The position numbers and the translations under genes are program-made. The notes under the pieces were generated by a model, which had not been told where the DNA came from, did no database searches, and saw only the letters and a list, made by a program, of their open reading frames with translations. From positions 19,968 to 83,967 of the forward strand of contig JAUXRI010000177.1 in NCBI GenBank assembly GCA_030681895.1: a DNA stretch of 64,000 nucleotides, given 5' to 3'. Shown one piece after another: positions 32,007 to 41,562 of the stretch. How positions within the stretch are numbered: position 1 is the first letter of the stretch; the number at the start of each line of letters is the position of its first letter. The stretch comes from Myxococcales bacterium (lineage in GTDB: Bacteria; Myxococcota; Myxococcia; Myxococcales; Myxococcaceae).

Positions 32007-33620
32007 TCAGTCCGTCGGCGCGGGCGTGTAGATCCACGCGTCGGTCAGCACGTCGCCATTCGGGTTCGCGGCCGTCTCATTGAGGCCACCGGTCACGAAC
32101 ACCGAGCCATCCGCCATCAACGTGCAGGTGTGCAGGTAGCGGCCGAGGGCGAGGCTTGGAGCTCCGAGGGCCATGGTACCGCCGCGGCCATCGGGACGAA
32201 CGACGACCGCCGTGTTGTCCGAACGAACCATCATGCCGTTCAGGTCGGCCGTGCGACCGCCGACCGTCAGCACCGAGCCATCCTTCAACGTCACGGCGCA
32301 GAGCTCTCCGCGATTGCCGATGTCGGCGCCGCGCGCGACCGTCGCCACGCCCGCCTGAACGATCTCACTCGACGCGACCGGCCTCACCGCGGCGAGATCG
32401 GTGTACCCGCCCAATACCAGCATGTCGGCGCCATCTCGGAACGTGACCGCAGCAGCGCTTCGTCGGCCAGGCGCCGCGAGCCGAGGGGGAGCCATCTGAG
32501 GCACCTGGGTGAACGACGTCCCGTTCCACGTGAAGAACACGACGTCGTCGCGCAGGGCCGTGCCGTCGGAGCCACCGGCCACCGCGACGAACTCACCGCT
32601 CTTCACCGCAGCAGCCGACGCGTCGACCCGCTTGACCGTCAGGCCGTCGACGACCTGCGGCGTGGGCTTGTCAGCATCGAACCACTCGATCTCGTTCACC
32701 GGCACCAGGCGCGGCCCCGAGCCCGAGGTGTTGAAGCGCAGGCCTCCGACGATCAGCACGCGGCCGTTCCCGTCGATCACCGCCTGATGCTGCGTGCGCG
32801 GAATCGGCGGAGGATTCATGCGCTGCGTCGCGCCGTACTCGTCCTTCGCAGGATCGTACGCGAGCACCTCGGTCACCGGAGCCACGACGTTGACGCCGCT
32901 CAGCAGCTGGTAGCGCTCTCCGCCCCACACCAACACCTGCCCGTTCCTCAGCAACGTGGCGGTGTGGAATGCCTTGGCGACCTTGTTCTCGACCTGGTCA
33001 CGCGTGCGGAACGAGAGGTCCTTCGCGTTCGAGAAGGTGCCGGTCGTGGGGTCGAAGATCTCGGTCTCCTTCAGCGCCAACCGGTTCGGGTTCGCCGGTG
33101 GGAAGTTGAAGCCACCCGCGATGAAGATCTTCCCGTTCGGCAGCAGCGTCGCCGTGTGGGCGGCGCGCGCGAGCTTCATCGACTGACACGTCGACGGATC
33201 GGTCGCCGAGACGGGCGCAGACCAGGTGTTCACCTGCCGGAGGAAGACGCGCTTCTGCAGCTCGGTCTCGGTCGGCATGTCGGGGTACAGATCGGGCACC
33301 GTGAACGGAAGGGTCCGGCCGATCGACACCACGCGCCCACCCGCCGCCGGATCGTTGTCGTACGCCCGAACTTCGATCACCCGGTTCGCGCCGGCCGGAA
33401 TCGCGGGCAACGACGCCGTCTTCGACGCCGCAGGAGAGATGGTCTCGAGCACCGGGTCGATGCCATCGCCGGACACCCGGATGCGGAGAAACTGCACGCC
33501 CTGAAACGGGTTCGCGCCCGCGCAGCCCGTCGTGACGATCGCGAGGTTGTACGGAATCTCTTTGGGCTGACAGGCCGCCGCGAACAGCGCCACCATCACC
33601 ACCATCAGCAGTCTCACCAC
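32007..33620 (-). CDS. Kelch-repeat lipoprotein
   Basis: The 537-residue protein begins MVRLLMVVMVALFAAACQP with lipobox AAAC. A short domain follows, then about six kelch-like blades, each with the Gly-Gly pair and an aromatic (for example AAHTATLLPNGKIFIAGG; HTATLLRNGQVLVWGG; QAVIDGNGRVLIVGG), giving a beta-propeller at the cell surface. Its start overlaps the upstream PEGA-type gene's stop by 7 bases, so they are coupled. Function probably adhesion or protein-protein binding; not shown directly. Confidence 0.82.
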   Translation of the reverse strand: MVRLLMVVMVALFAAACQPKEIPYNLAIVTTGCAGANPFQGVQFLRIRVSGDGIDPVLETISPAASKTASLPAIPAGANRVIEVRAYDNDPAAGGRVVSIGRTLPFTVPDLYPDMPTETELQKRVFLRQVNTWSAPVSATDPSTCQSMKLARAAHTATLLPNGKIFIAGGFNFPPANPNRLALKETEIFDPTTGTFSNAKDLSFRTRDQVENKVAKAFHTATLLRNGQVLVWGGERYQLLSGVNVVAPVTEVLAYDPAKDEYGATQRMNPPPIPRTQHQAVIDGNGRVLIVGGLRFNTSGSGPRLVPVNEIEWFDADKPTPQVVDGLTVKRVDASAAAVKSGEFVAVAGGSDGTALRDDVVFFTWNGTSFTQVPQMAPPRLAAPGRRSAAAVTFRDGADMLVLGGYTDLAAVRPVASSEIVQAGVATVARGADIGNRGELCAVTLKDGSVLTVGGRTADLNGMMVRSDNTAVVVRPDGRGGTMALGAPSLALGRYLHTCTLMADGSVFVTGGLNETAANPNGDVLTDAWIYTPAPTD

Positions 33621-35032
33621 GACGCAGTCACCGTTCCCGTCACCGGCCGCGTGATTTCGCGAATGCCGAAGTACCCGCCCACCCCTGCCCCTGCCACGGC
33701 CACGCCTCCGACCACCACCCAGACCCAGACAGGCACGCCAGGCTTCGCGACGACGGGATCGGGAGGCTCACCGACCGGTGGATCCTCGACGTCGACCACG
33801 TTCGCCGGCTTGTCCAGCACTCGTGGCCTGGGCTCGAGCACCTTGCCCTTCCGATCGGGAGCGGCGACCGAGAGATCTTCTCCGTTCGGGTCGACCTTCA
33901 CCGGGTCGGTCTTCGACACCACCGCGACCGCCTGGGTCTTCTTCGTCACCAGTCCGAATGGCGCCGTGACCGTCGAGCCGAGCGACGCGGTGCGCTTGAG
34001 CACTTCATCGGCCAGCTTGAACGACTCGGTGTTCGCGGTGAGCACGTCGACGTCGAACGTGACGGTGCCGAGCTGGGCGAAGGCCGAGCGCTTCGCGTGG
34101 AACAACGCCGTGCCTGCAGAAAGCTGCGTGTCGCTGACGCGATAGACGACGCCGATCAACGCGAAGTCGGCGCCCGCGGCTGTGCAGTACGCCGCGAGCC
34201 GCTGGCCCATGCCCTCATCGACCGTGGCCGTGACGTTCGGGTTCGGCACCATGTTGACGGGCGCGCGCCCAGGAGGCGCTCCGAAGGCGGCCTTCACCTT
34301 CGCGGTGTTGCTCTTCACCTCGATCACCTGGCCGAACTTCTCGCCACGGGCTCCGTCGACGCGCACGTAGTGGGTGCCGCTCGGCACGTTCTCTTCGGTC
34401 GCCGGCACCATGCCGAGATCACGCCCATCGAGGAACGCGGTCGCGCCAGACGGGCCTTCGATGACGACCTGCCCACGCGGCTGCTTGTCGAGGCGTTTCT
34501 GGGCCTTCTCGTACTCACGCTGGAAGACGGGCGGATACCCCGGCGGCAACGCGAAGCCCGGTGCGAGGCGCGCGAGATCGACCAGCGCGATCTTCGCGTC
34601 CTTCTCTTCGCCATTGCGGAAGTTCGCGGCGGCCACCTTCACGAGCGCGTCCTGAATCACCTCGAAGTCGGCCGTCGCGGGCTCGGCCAGCATCAACTCG
34701 ATACCCTTCTTGAGCGACGGAATCGCCTCGTCGAAGCGCAGATCGTCGAACGCCTTTCGGCCTGCCTCGAGTGCAGCCAGCGTCTCGGGGCTGGGGCGGT
34801 TCTTCGTGCCGCCGGCCTTCTCAGGCGCCGCCTTCGTCACTGGTGGAGCGACGATGTCGACCGCGTCGGTTCGGGACTTGAGCTCGTCGCTGACGAGGGC
34901 GCTGAAGCGGCCTGCGGCCTTGTCGCTCGCGCCTTCACCGGTCGAAAAGGGCACGATGACCAACCGCGGCTTCTCGGCCGCAGCCGTCGCAGCCACGAGC
35001 GCGAAGAGAATGACTGCAAGGGTTCGGGGCAT
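33614..35032 (-). CDS. Exported PEGA-type protein with C-terminal membrane helix
   Basis: The 472-residue protein starts MPRTLAVILFALVAATAAAE, a signal peptide; upstream extension is not needed. A TPR-like helical region (EAGRKAFDDLRFDEAI) precedes a PEGA-like beta segment (GQVVIEGPSGATAFLDGRDLG), a structural motif common in myxobacterial envelope proteins. A long variable part leads to a Pro-rich linker and one membrane helix near the end (GVPVWVWVVVGGVAVAGAG) with a short tail. The same layout recurs at 38804-39757 and 43917-44921. It is coupled to the kelch lipoprotein gene. Confidence 0.75.
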   Translation of the reverse strand: MPRTLAVILFALVAATAAAEKPRLVIVPFSTGEGASDKAAGRFSALVSDELKSRTDAVDIVAPPVTKAAPEKAGGTKNRPSPETLAALEAGRKAFDDLRFDEAIPSLKKGIELMLAEPATADFEVIQDALVKVAAANFRNGEEKDAKIALVDLARLAPGFALPPGYPPVFQREYEKAQKRLDKQPRGQVVIEGPSGATAFLDGRDLGMVPATEENVPSGTHYVRVDGARGEKFGQVIEVKSNTAKVKAAFGAPPGRAPVNMVPNPNVTATVDEGMGQRLAAYCTAAGADFALIGVVYRVSDTQLSAGTALFHAKRSAFAQLGTVTFDVDVLTANTESFKLADEVLKRTASLGSTVTAPFGLVTKKTQAVAVVSKTDPVKVDPNGEDLSVAAPDRKGKVLEPRPRVLDKPANVVDVEDPPVGEPPDPVVAKPGVPVWVWVVVGGVAVAGAGVGGYFGIREITRPVTGTVTASW

Positions 35033-35151
35033 AAGGGGAATCAGCCTCGGCGGCGCTGGTTGGGGGTGTGATCGGCTCACGGAACACTGAGTGATCGCCC
35101 GGCGGCAACGTAGGCTTCTCCGACAGTGGCGGTCAATGTAGTACTCGACTG
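35033..35151. promoter_or_regulatory. Divergent promoter region between PEGA-type gene and histidine kinase
   Basis: About 120 bases separate the two divergently read genes, so the starts of both transcripts should be here. I see no convincing -35/-10 pair on either strand. Confidence 0.4.
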
Positions 35152-36693
35152 ATGCGGCTCTCGCTCGCGACCAGAATCTTCCTCGGCTACGCCGTGGTGC
35201 TGGTCACCTTCGGAGCGGTGTCGCTCTTCAGCGTGACCGAGCTTCACCGTGGGCAGGTCGAGATCCGGTTGTTGAGCGAGGGCTATCTGGCGCTGAGTCA
35301 GACGGCCGCGACGCTCGAGTCGTTCCAGAAGAACCAGGCCAACGACACGGTGCGGCTCCGTGAGCAGGCTGACGTCGCGGTGCGGCGCATGATGATTCAG
35401 CTCGCGCGCCGCTACTTCTTCGAACAGATGGACCGGCAGCTCGAAGAGGCGCTCTCGTTGACGCGCCGCCTCGAGGACTTCGCGCCAACCGACGAGTCGA
35501 ACTTCATCAACGACGTGCGGCGCCGGCTGGTGGAGCTGAAGACGAAGTACGTCGAGTACCGCGAGGTTGCCGACGCGGCGTACCTGGTGCTCGAGCAGCC
35601 AACGCCCGACCCTGCCGTCGCCAACCTTCGACTCGATCGGCTGCAGGACGCCGAGACGGCGCTGGGCGCGACGATCAAGCTGCTCCACAGCTCGCTCGAG
35701 GCACGCACCCGTCAGCGCGTCGCCCTCACTCAGGAGCGGGAGCGGCGGGCCGGCGTCGCGATCATCGGCCTCTCGGTGCTGGCGATCATCGTCGGCCTGC
35801 TGGCCACCGGCTTCGCGGCCCGCTCGCTTCGCCCGGTGAGGACGCTGATCGACGGGGTGTCGCGCATCTCCCGCGGCGACTACTCGGCCAAGCTGGGCAT
35901 CGCGGGTGAAGACGAGATCGCCGTGCTGGCGCGCGAGTTCGACGCGATGGCGAGATCGCTGGCCGAACGTGAAGCGCAGCTCGCGCAGAAACAGGAAGCG
36001 CTGTTGCGCGCGGAGCGGTTGGCTGCGGCGGGGCGTGTGTCGGCGCAGGTCGCGCACGAGGTGAGGAACCCCCTCTCGAGCATCGGGCTCAACGTCGAGA
36101 TGCTGGGCGATCAGCTCGAGGCGGCCACCTTCGCGGATCCAAAAGACGCATCGGAAGCGCGCCACCTGCTCGCCGCCGTCACGCGCGAGGTCGACCGCAT
36201 CACCGAGATCACCGAGGAGTACCTGAAGCTCGCCCGCCTGCCCCGGCCGGTGCTGCGCAAGGAGGAGCTGTCGGCGATCGTACAGAGCGTGATCGGTTTC
36301 TCCCGCGAAGAGCTCGAGCGCTCCGGCGTCGCCGTGTCGACCGTCGTCCCCGCGGAGCCGCTGCACCTGCAGGCCGACGAAGGGCAGCTTCGCCAGGTCT
36401 TCCTCAACCTGTTCCGCAACGCGCGCGAGGCGATGGCGACGGGCGGCGCGCTGCGAATCGTCGTCAGTCGCGAGGGGCAGGAAGGCGTGGTGCGCGTCGA
36501 AGACACCGGCCCGGGCATTCCCGACGAGGTGCGCGCGCGGCTCTTCGAGCCCTTCTTCTCGACCAAGGCGCGCGGCTCGGGCATCGGGCTGTCGTTGTCG
36601 CGGCAGATCGTCGAAACGCACGGCGGCAGCATCGGAATCGACGAAACCGTGCAGCAGGGAACGACCTTCGTGATGAAGTTCCCGCTCACGTGA
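35152..36693 (+). CDS. Membrane sensor histidine kinase (HAMP, HisKA)
   Basis: The 513-residue kinase has a first membrane helix at about residues 8-28 (FLGYAVVLVTFGAVSLF), a helical periplasmic sensor of roughly 170 residues, a second helix (AGVAIIGLSVLAIIVGLLA), HAMP, and the HisKA box AQVAHEVRNPLSSIG with the phospho-acceptor His. The ATPase domain shows NLFRNAREAM, DTGPGIPDEV and GSGIGLSLSRQIVE. No response regulator is adjacent. Its TGA overlaps the GTG start of the M16 peptidase gene, suggesting coupled expression. Confidence 0.9.
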   Translation: MRLSLATRIFLGYAVVLVTFGAVSLFSVTELHRGQVEIRLLSEGYLALSQTAATLESFQKNQANDTVRLREQADVAVRRMMIQLARRYFFEQMDRQLEEALSLTRRLEDFAPTDESNFINDVRRRLVELKTKYVEYREVADAAYLVLEQPTPDPAVANLRLDRLQDAETALGATIKLLHSSLEARTRQRVALTQERERRAGVAIIGLSVLAIIVGLLATGFAARSLRPVRTLIDGVSRISRGDYSAKLGIAGEDEIAVLAREFDAMARSLAEREAQLAQKQEALLRAERLAAAGRVSAQVAHEVRNPLSSIGLNVEMLGDQLEAATFADPKDASEARHLLAAVTREVDRITEITEEYLKLARLPRPVLRKEELSAIVQSVIGFSREELERSGVAVSTVVPAEPLHLQADEGQLRQVFLNLFRNAREAMATGGALRIVVSREGQEGVVRVEDTGPGIPDEVRARLFEPFFSTKARGSGIGLSLSRQIVETHGGSIGIDETVQQGTTFVMKFPLT

Positions 36694-37976
36694 GCTTCAA
36701 GGTCTTCAAAGACGTTCTCCCCTCGGGCCTGACCTGCGTCACCATCGAGACGAAGCACCTGCACAGCGCGGTCTGCTCGGTCTTCGTGCGCGTGGGCTCC
36801 CGGCACGAATCGAAGCGCACCAACGGCGTCAGCCACCTGCTCGAGCACCTCTTCTTCCGCGGCAGCCGAAGGTTTCCCGACTCGGTTCGCATGAACGCGG
36901 CGGTCGAAGCCGTCGGCGGCAACCTCAACGGCGTCACCATGCGTGACTCGAGCTCGTTCTACACGCCGGCACACCCTGATGGGCTTGGCGTATCGCTGGC
37001 GATCCTGGGCGACATGCTCACGCAGCCGCGGTTGGTCCACCTCGACACCGAGAAGCGCATCATCCTCGAGGAGATGCTCGACGAAGTGGACGAGAAGGGC
37101 CGCGACGTCGACGTCGACAACCTCACCAAGATGCAGGTGTTCGGCGCGCATCCCCTGAGCTTCAAGATCGCCGGCACGCCCGAGATCGTGAAGAAGCTCT
37201 CGATGCGCGACGTGAGGCAGCACTTCGCGACGCACTACGTGACCGGGAACGTCGTGGTGGGCGTCGCGGGGCCCGTGCGGCACGCCGACGTGGTGGAGCG
37301 CACGAAGCGCGCGTTCGCGAAGCTCCCCAGAGGGCCGCGGGTCGAAGAGCTGCCGCCGATGCCGCTGTCGAAGGGCGCGTTCCACTATGTGCGGCTCGAG
37401 GAGTCGCAGGTCGAGTTCCGCCTCACCTTCCCGTCCGTCGCCGACGATCACCCCGACGCCATGGCGCTGTCGTTGCTGCGCCGGGTGCTCGATGACGGGC
37501 TGTCGTCACGGCTGCCGCACAACATCGTCGAGAAGCGCGGGCTCGCGTACTCCATCGCGGCGACCATCGAGACCTTCCACGACACCGGGAGCTTCGAGGT
37601 CGATGGCGCGTGCGCTCCGGAGCAGGCAGGCGCGGTGGTGCGCGAGGTGTTGTCGACGCTCGCGACACTGCGCCGGGGGAAGATCGGCGCCGATGAGCTC
37701 CGGCGCGCGCAGCGCCGCTTCGAGATGCACGTCGACTTCCTGCAGGACTCGCCCGGCGATCTCGTCGGCTGGTTCGCTGGGAGCGAGCTGTTCCGACCTG
37801 CCGAGACCTTCGCGGAGAAAAAGGCACAGGCGCGGCGGGTGCGGTTGCGCGATCTGGTGCGCGTCGCGCAGCAGTACCTCGTGGCTGACCGCCTGGTGAC
37901 GGTCGGCGTCGGGCCGAAGGAAGCCAGGGGCCCGATGCAACGCGCTGCGACCGGTGCACGACGCCTGCTGGGCTGA
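36690..37976 (+). CDS. M16 family zinc metallopeptidase
   Basis: The 428-residue protein has the inverted zinc site HLLEHLFFRG (HxxEH) at about residues 50-60 and the downstream Glu in ILEEMLDEVDEKG, as in processing-peptidase/PqqL-type M16 enzymes. Two related domains of about 210 residues are seen; the second starts around FHYVRLEESQVEFRL. No signal peptide is present, so it may act in the cytoplasm. The GTG start overlaps the kinase stop. Confidence 0.9.
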   Translation: MSFKVFKDVLPSGLTCVTIETKHLHSAVCSVFVRVGSRHESKRTNGVSHLLEHLFFRGSRRFPDSVRMNAAVEAVGGNLNGVTMRDSSSFYTPAHPDGLGVSLAILGDMLTQPRLVHLDTEKRIILEEMLDEVDEKGRDVDVDNLTKMQVFGAHPLSFKIAGTPEIVKKLSMRDVRQHFATHYVTGNVVVGVAGPVRHADVVERTKRAFAKLPRGPRVEELPPMPLSKGAFHYVRLEESQVEFRLTFPSVADDHPDAMALSLLRRVLDDGLSSRLPHNIVEKRGLAYSIAATIETFHDTGSFEVDGACAPEQAGAVVREVLSTLATLRRGKIGADELRRAQRRFEMHVDFLQDSPGDLVGWFAGSELFRPAETFAEKKAQARRVRLRDLVRVAQQYLVADRLVTVGVGPKEARGPMQRAATGARRLLG

Positions 37977-38081
37977 CCTCAGGCGCCTCTCACCGCGAAC
38001 GTCCACTGGAACGAGCGAGTTCACCGCGAGCGCACGCCAACGCGCCGGGTGCAGCGAGTTCCCGATGCGGTGAGTCCGCGC

Positions 38082-38807
38082 TCAGGGCGCGAACAACGCC
38101 GGGAGGACTTCCCCGCTCTTCCCGCGCACCACGTGATCAAAGCGCCGCGCGTACTCCGGCGTCGGATCGACATCGACGAGCCAGCACTGCCCACCGACGC
38201 GCCTCGCCGAATCGACGAAGCCGGCCGCGGGGTAGACCTGTCCCGACGTCCCGATGGCGAGGAAGACGAGCTCGCTCCCAGCCGCCTCGATGAACTCGTC
38301 GATCTGCGTCAGATGGGTCGGGCTCAACATCTCTCCGAACCACACGATGTGAGGCCGCAGCCGCCCGCCACACGTCTGACAGTGCGGCACGGCGTCGAAG
38401 TACGTCTTCGTGTCGACGAACGGCTCGTTGCAGCGCTCGCAGCGCGTCTTGAAGAGCTCGCCGTGAATGCAGATCATCCGCTTCGAGCCCGCGCGCGTGT
38501 GCAGGCCGTCGACGTTCTGGGTCGCGAGCAGGAAACGATCGCCAAGCCTCGCCTCGAGCGTCGCGATCGCCTCGTGGCCGGGGTTCGGGTTCACCTTCGA
38601 GGCACCATCGCGGCGCAGGCTGTAGAACCGCCACACCAGCTTCGCGTCTGCGTCGAAGCCCTGGGGCGAGGCGACCTCTTCGACCCGCCGCTCTTCCCAG
38701 AGTCCGTTGGTGCCGCGAAACGTCGGCACCCCGCTCTCGGCCGACACGCCAGCGCCCGTGAGGATCAGCACCTTCGACGTCGGCCTCAGCGCGAGCCGCG
38801 CGGTCAC
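38082..38807 (-). CDS. cobB: Sir2-type NAD-dependent protein deacylase
   Basis: The 241-residue sirtuin removes acyl groups from lysine using NAD. Motifs: LTGAGVSAESGVPTFRG, ATQNVDGLHTRAG, catalytic His in CIHGELF, and the four zinc Cys in TRCERCNEP and HCQTCGGRL. The FYSLRRD segment contains the Tyr-x-x-Arg pair of class III (SIRT5/CobB) enzymes that accept succinyl or malonyl groups; desuccinylase activity is possible. The GTG start overlaps the upstream stop (GTGA), which fixes the start. Confidence 0.93.
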   Translation of the reverse strand: MTARLALRPTSKVLILTGAGVSAESGVPTFRGTNGLWEERRVEEVASPQGFDADAKLVWRFYSLRRDGASKVNPNPGHEAIATLEARLGDRFLLATQNVDGLHTRAGSKRMICIHGELFKTRCERCNEPFVDTKTYFDAVPHCQTCGGRLRPHIVWFGEMLSPTHLTQIDEFIEAAGSELVFLAIGTSGQVYPAAGFVDSARRVGGQCWLVDVDPTPEYARRFDHVVRGKSGEVLPALFAP

Positions 38808-39757
38808 GGCAGCGACACCTCGACCGACGCGCCTGCCCCGCCGGGGAGCACCATGAACGACACCGCAGGCGTCGACGACGCAGCGGGTTGAGGGTTCAAC
38901 AGGAAGAGCACCGCGCCGGCGATGGCCACCGCGCCGCCGGTGATCAGCATCGGAACACCAACGCCCTGCGCCTGGTAACCACGCGCGTAGGCCTGATTCG
39001 CGGTCAGGCTCGAGCAGGGATCTCGCGTCGCGCCGCACGCAGCATCGATCGCACGCGAAGCAGAGGCGGCTTCACCCAGGAACACGCTCCCGAGCACCAC
39101 GCCGATGAGGCCCACACCCGCAGCCGCCATTCCGATGATGCGCGGCAGCGTCAAGAAGGCCGGCTTCGACGGCTCCACAGGCGCCACCACTTCGTTCGCA
39201 GGCATCGGCGGCGGCGGCAACACCTCGGCGACGACCACGGGAGGCGCGGGCGGAGGCGGCTCCACGGGCTTGACGATCTCGACGGGTTTCGGCGGCTCGA
39301 CCGGCTTCACCACCGCGGGCACAGCCTTGAGGCCGAGCAGCTCCTTCAGCGGCTCCACCAGCACGCTCGAGGTCTTCTCGACGAGCAGCCCCGACAGCGC
39401 GTCGCCCGGTCCTTCGACCTGCGCGCCAGCGATCTTCTTCCCGAACTCCTCGACCGAGATCGCCTCGAGCTGCGCGACGCCGTCGCCGAGCACCACGCCG
39501 ACCTCGACGAGCACCATGGCCGGGACGCCCTTCGCCTTCCCCTTCGCGACCAGGCACGGCTTCTTGCTCTTGCAGCTGGACAGATCGTCGACCGGCGTCG
39601 CCGATGGAACGTTCGCCTTCACCAGCACGGCAGAGATCGCCCGTGCGGTCTCGAGCGCACGCGGTGCGGGCACGCCACTTCGGCTGGTCACCACGACCCA
39701 GACGTCATTCGTGGGTGCGGCCTGCACCAGCGCGGCCGTCAGCAGCGTCACCAGCAT
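38804..39757 (-). CDS. Exported Pro-rich protein with C-terminal membrane segments
   Basis: The 317-residue product has a signal peptide (MLVTLLTAALVQAAPTN), a first domain of about 130 residues, a long Pro/Val/Lys-rich linker (VKPVEPPKPVEIVKPVEPP) and two membrane segments (GMAAAGVGLIGVVLGSVF; VPMLITGGAVAIAGAVLFLL). A GAAGG Shine-Dalgarno, partly formed by the kinase stop, precedes the ATG. It lies between a Ser/Thr kinase gene and cobB, overlaps the latter, and shows the same layout as the PEGA-type protein at 33614-35032. Function unknown; probably a partner or substrate of the kinase (inference). Confidence 0.7.
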   Translation of the reverse strand: MLVTLLTAALVQAAPTNDVWVVVTSRSGVPAPRALETARAISAVLVKANVPSATPVDDLSSCKSKKPCLVAKGKAKGVPAMVLVEVGVVLGDGVAQLEAISVEEFGKKIAGAQVEGPGDALSGLLVEKTSSVLVEPLKELLGLKAVPAVVKPVEPPKPVEIVKPVEPPPPAPPVVVAEVLPPPPMPANEVVAPVEPSKPAFLTLPRIIGMAAAGVGLIGVVLGSVFLGEAASASRAIDAACGATRDPCSSLTANQAYARGYQAQGVGVPMLITGGAVAIAGAVLFLLNPQPAASSTPAVSFMVLPGGAGASVEVSLP

Positions 39758-39761
39758 GCCT

Positions 39762-41465
<1,704 letters not shown>

Positions 41466-41562
41466 GAAGGCCACCGCATCGTAACCGAAAAGTCCCGGGC
41501 TGACGGCCTGTTGCGTTCCACTCCTTGAGTGGCCTTCCGGAGCCGTCCATTACCGCCAGGTT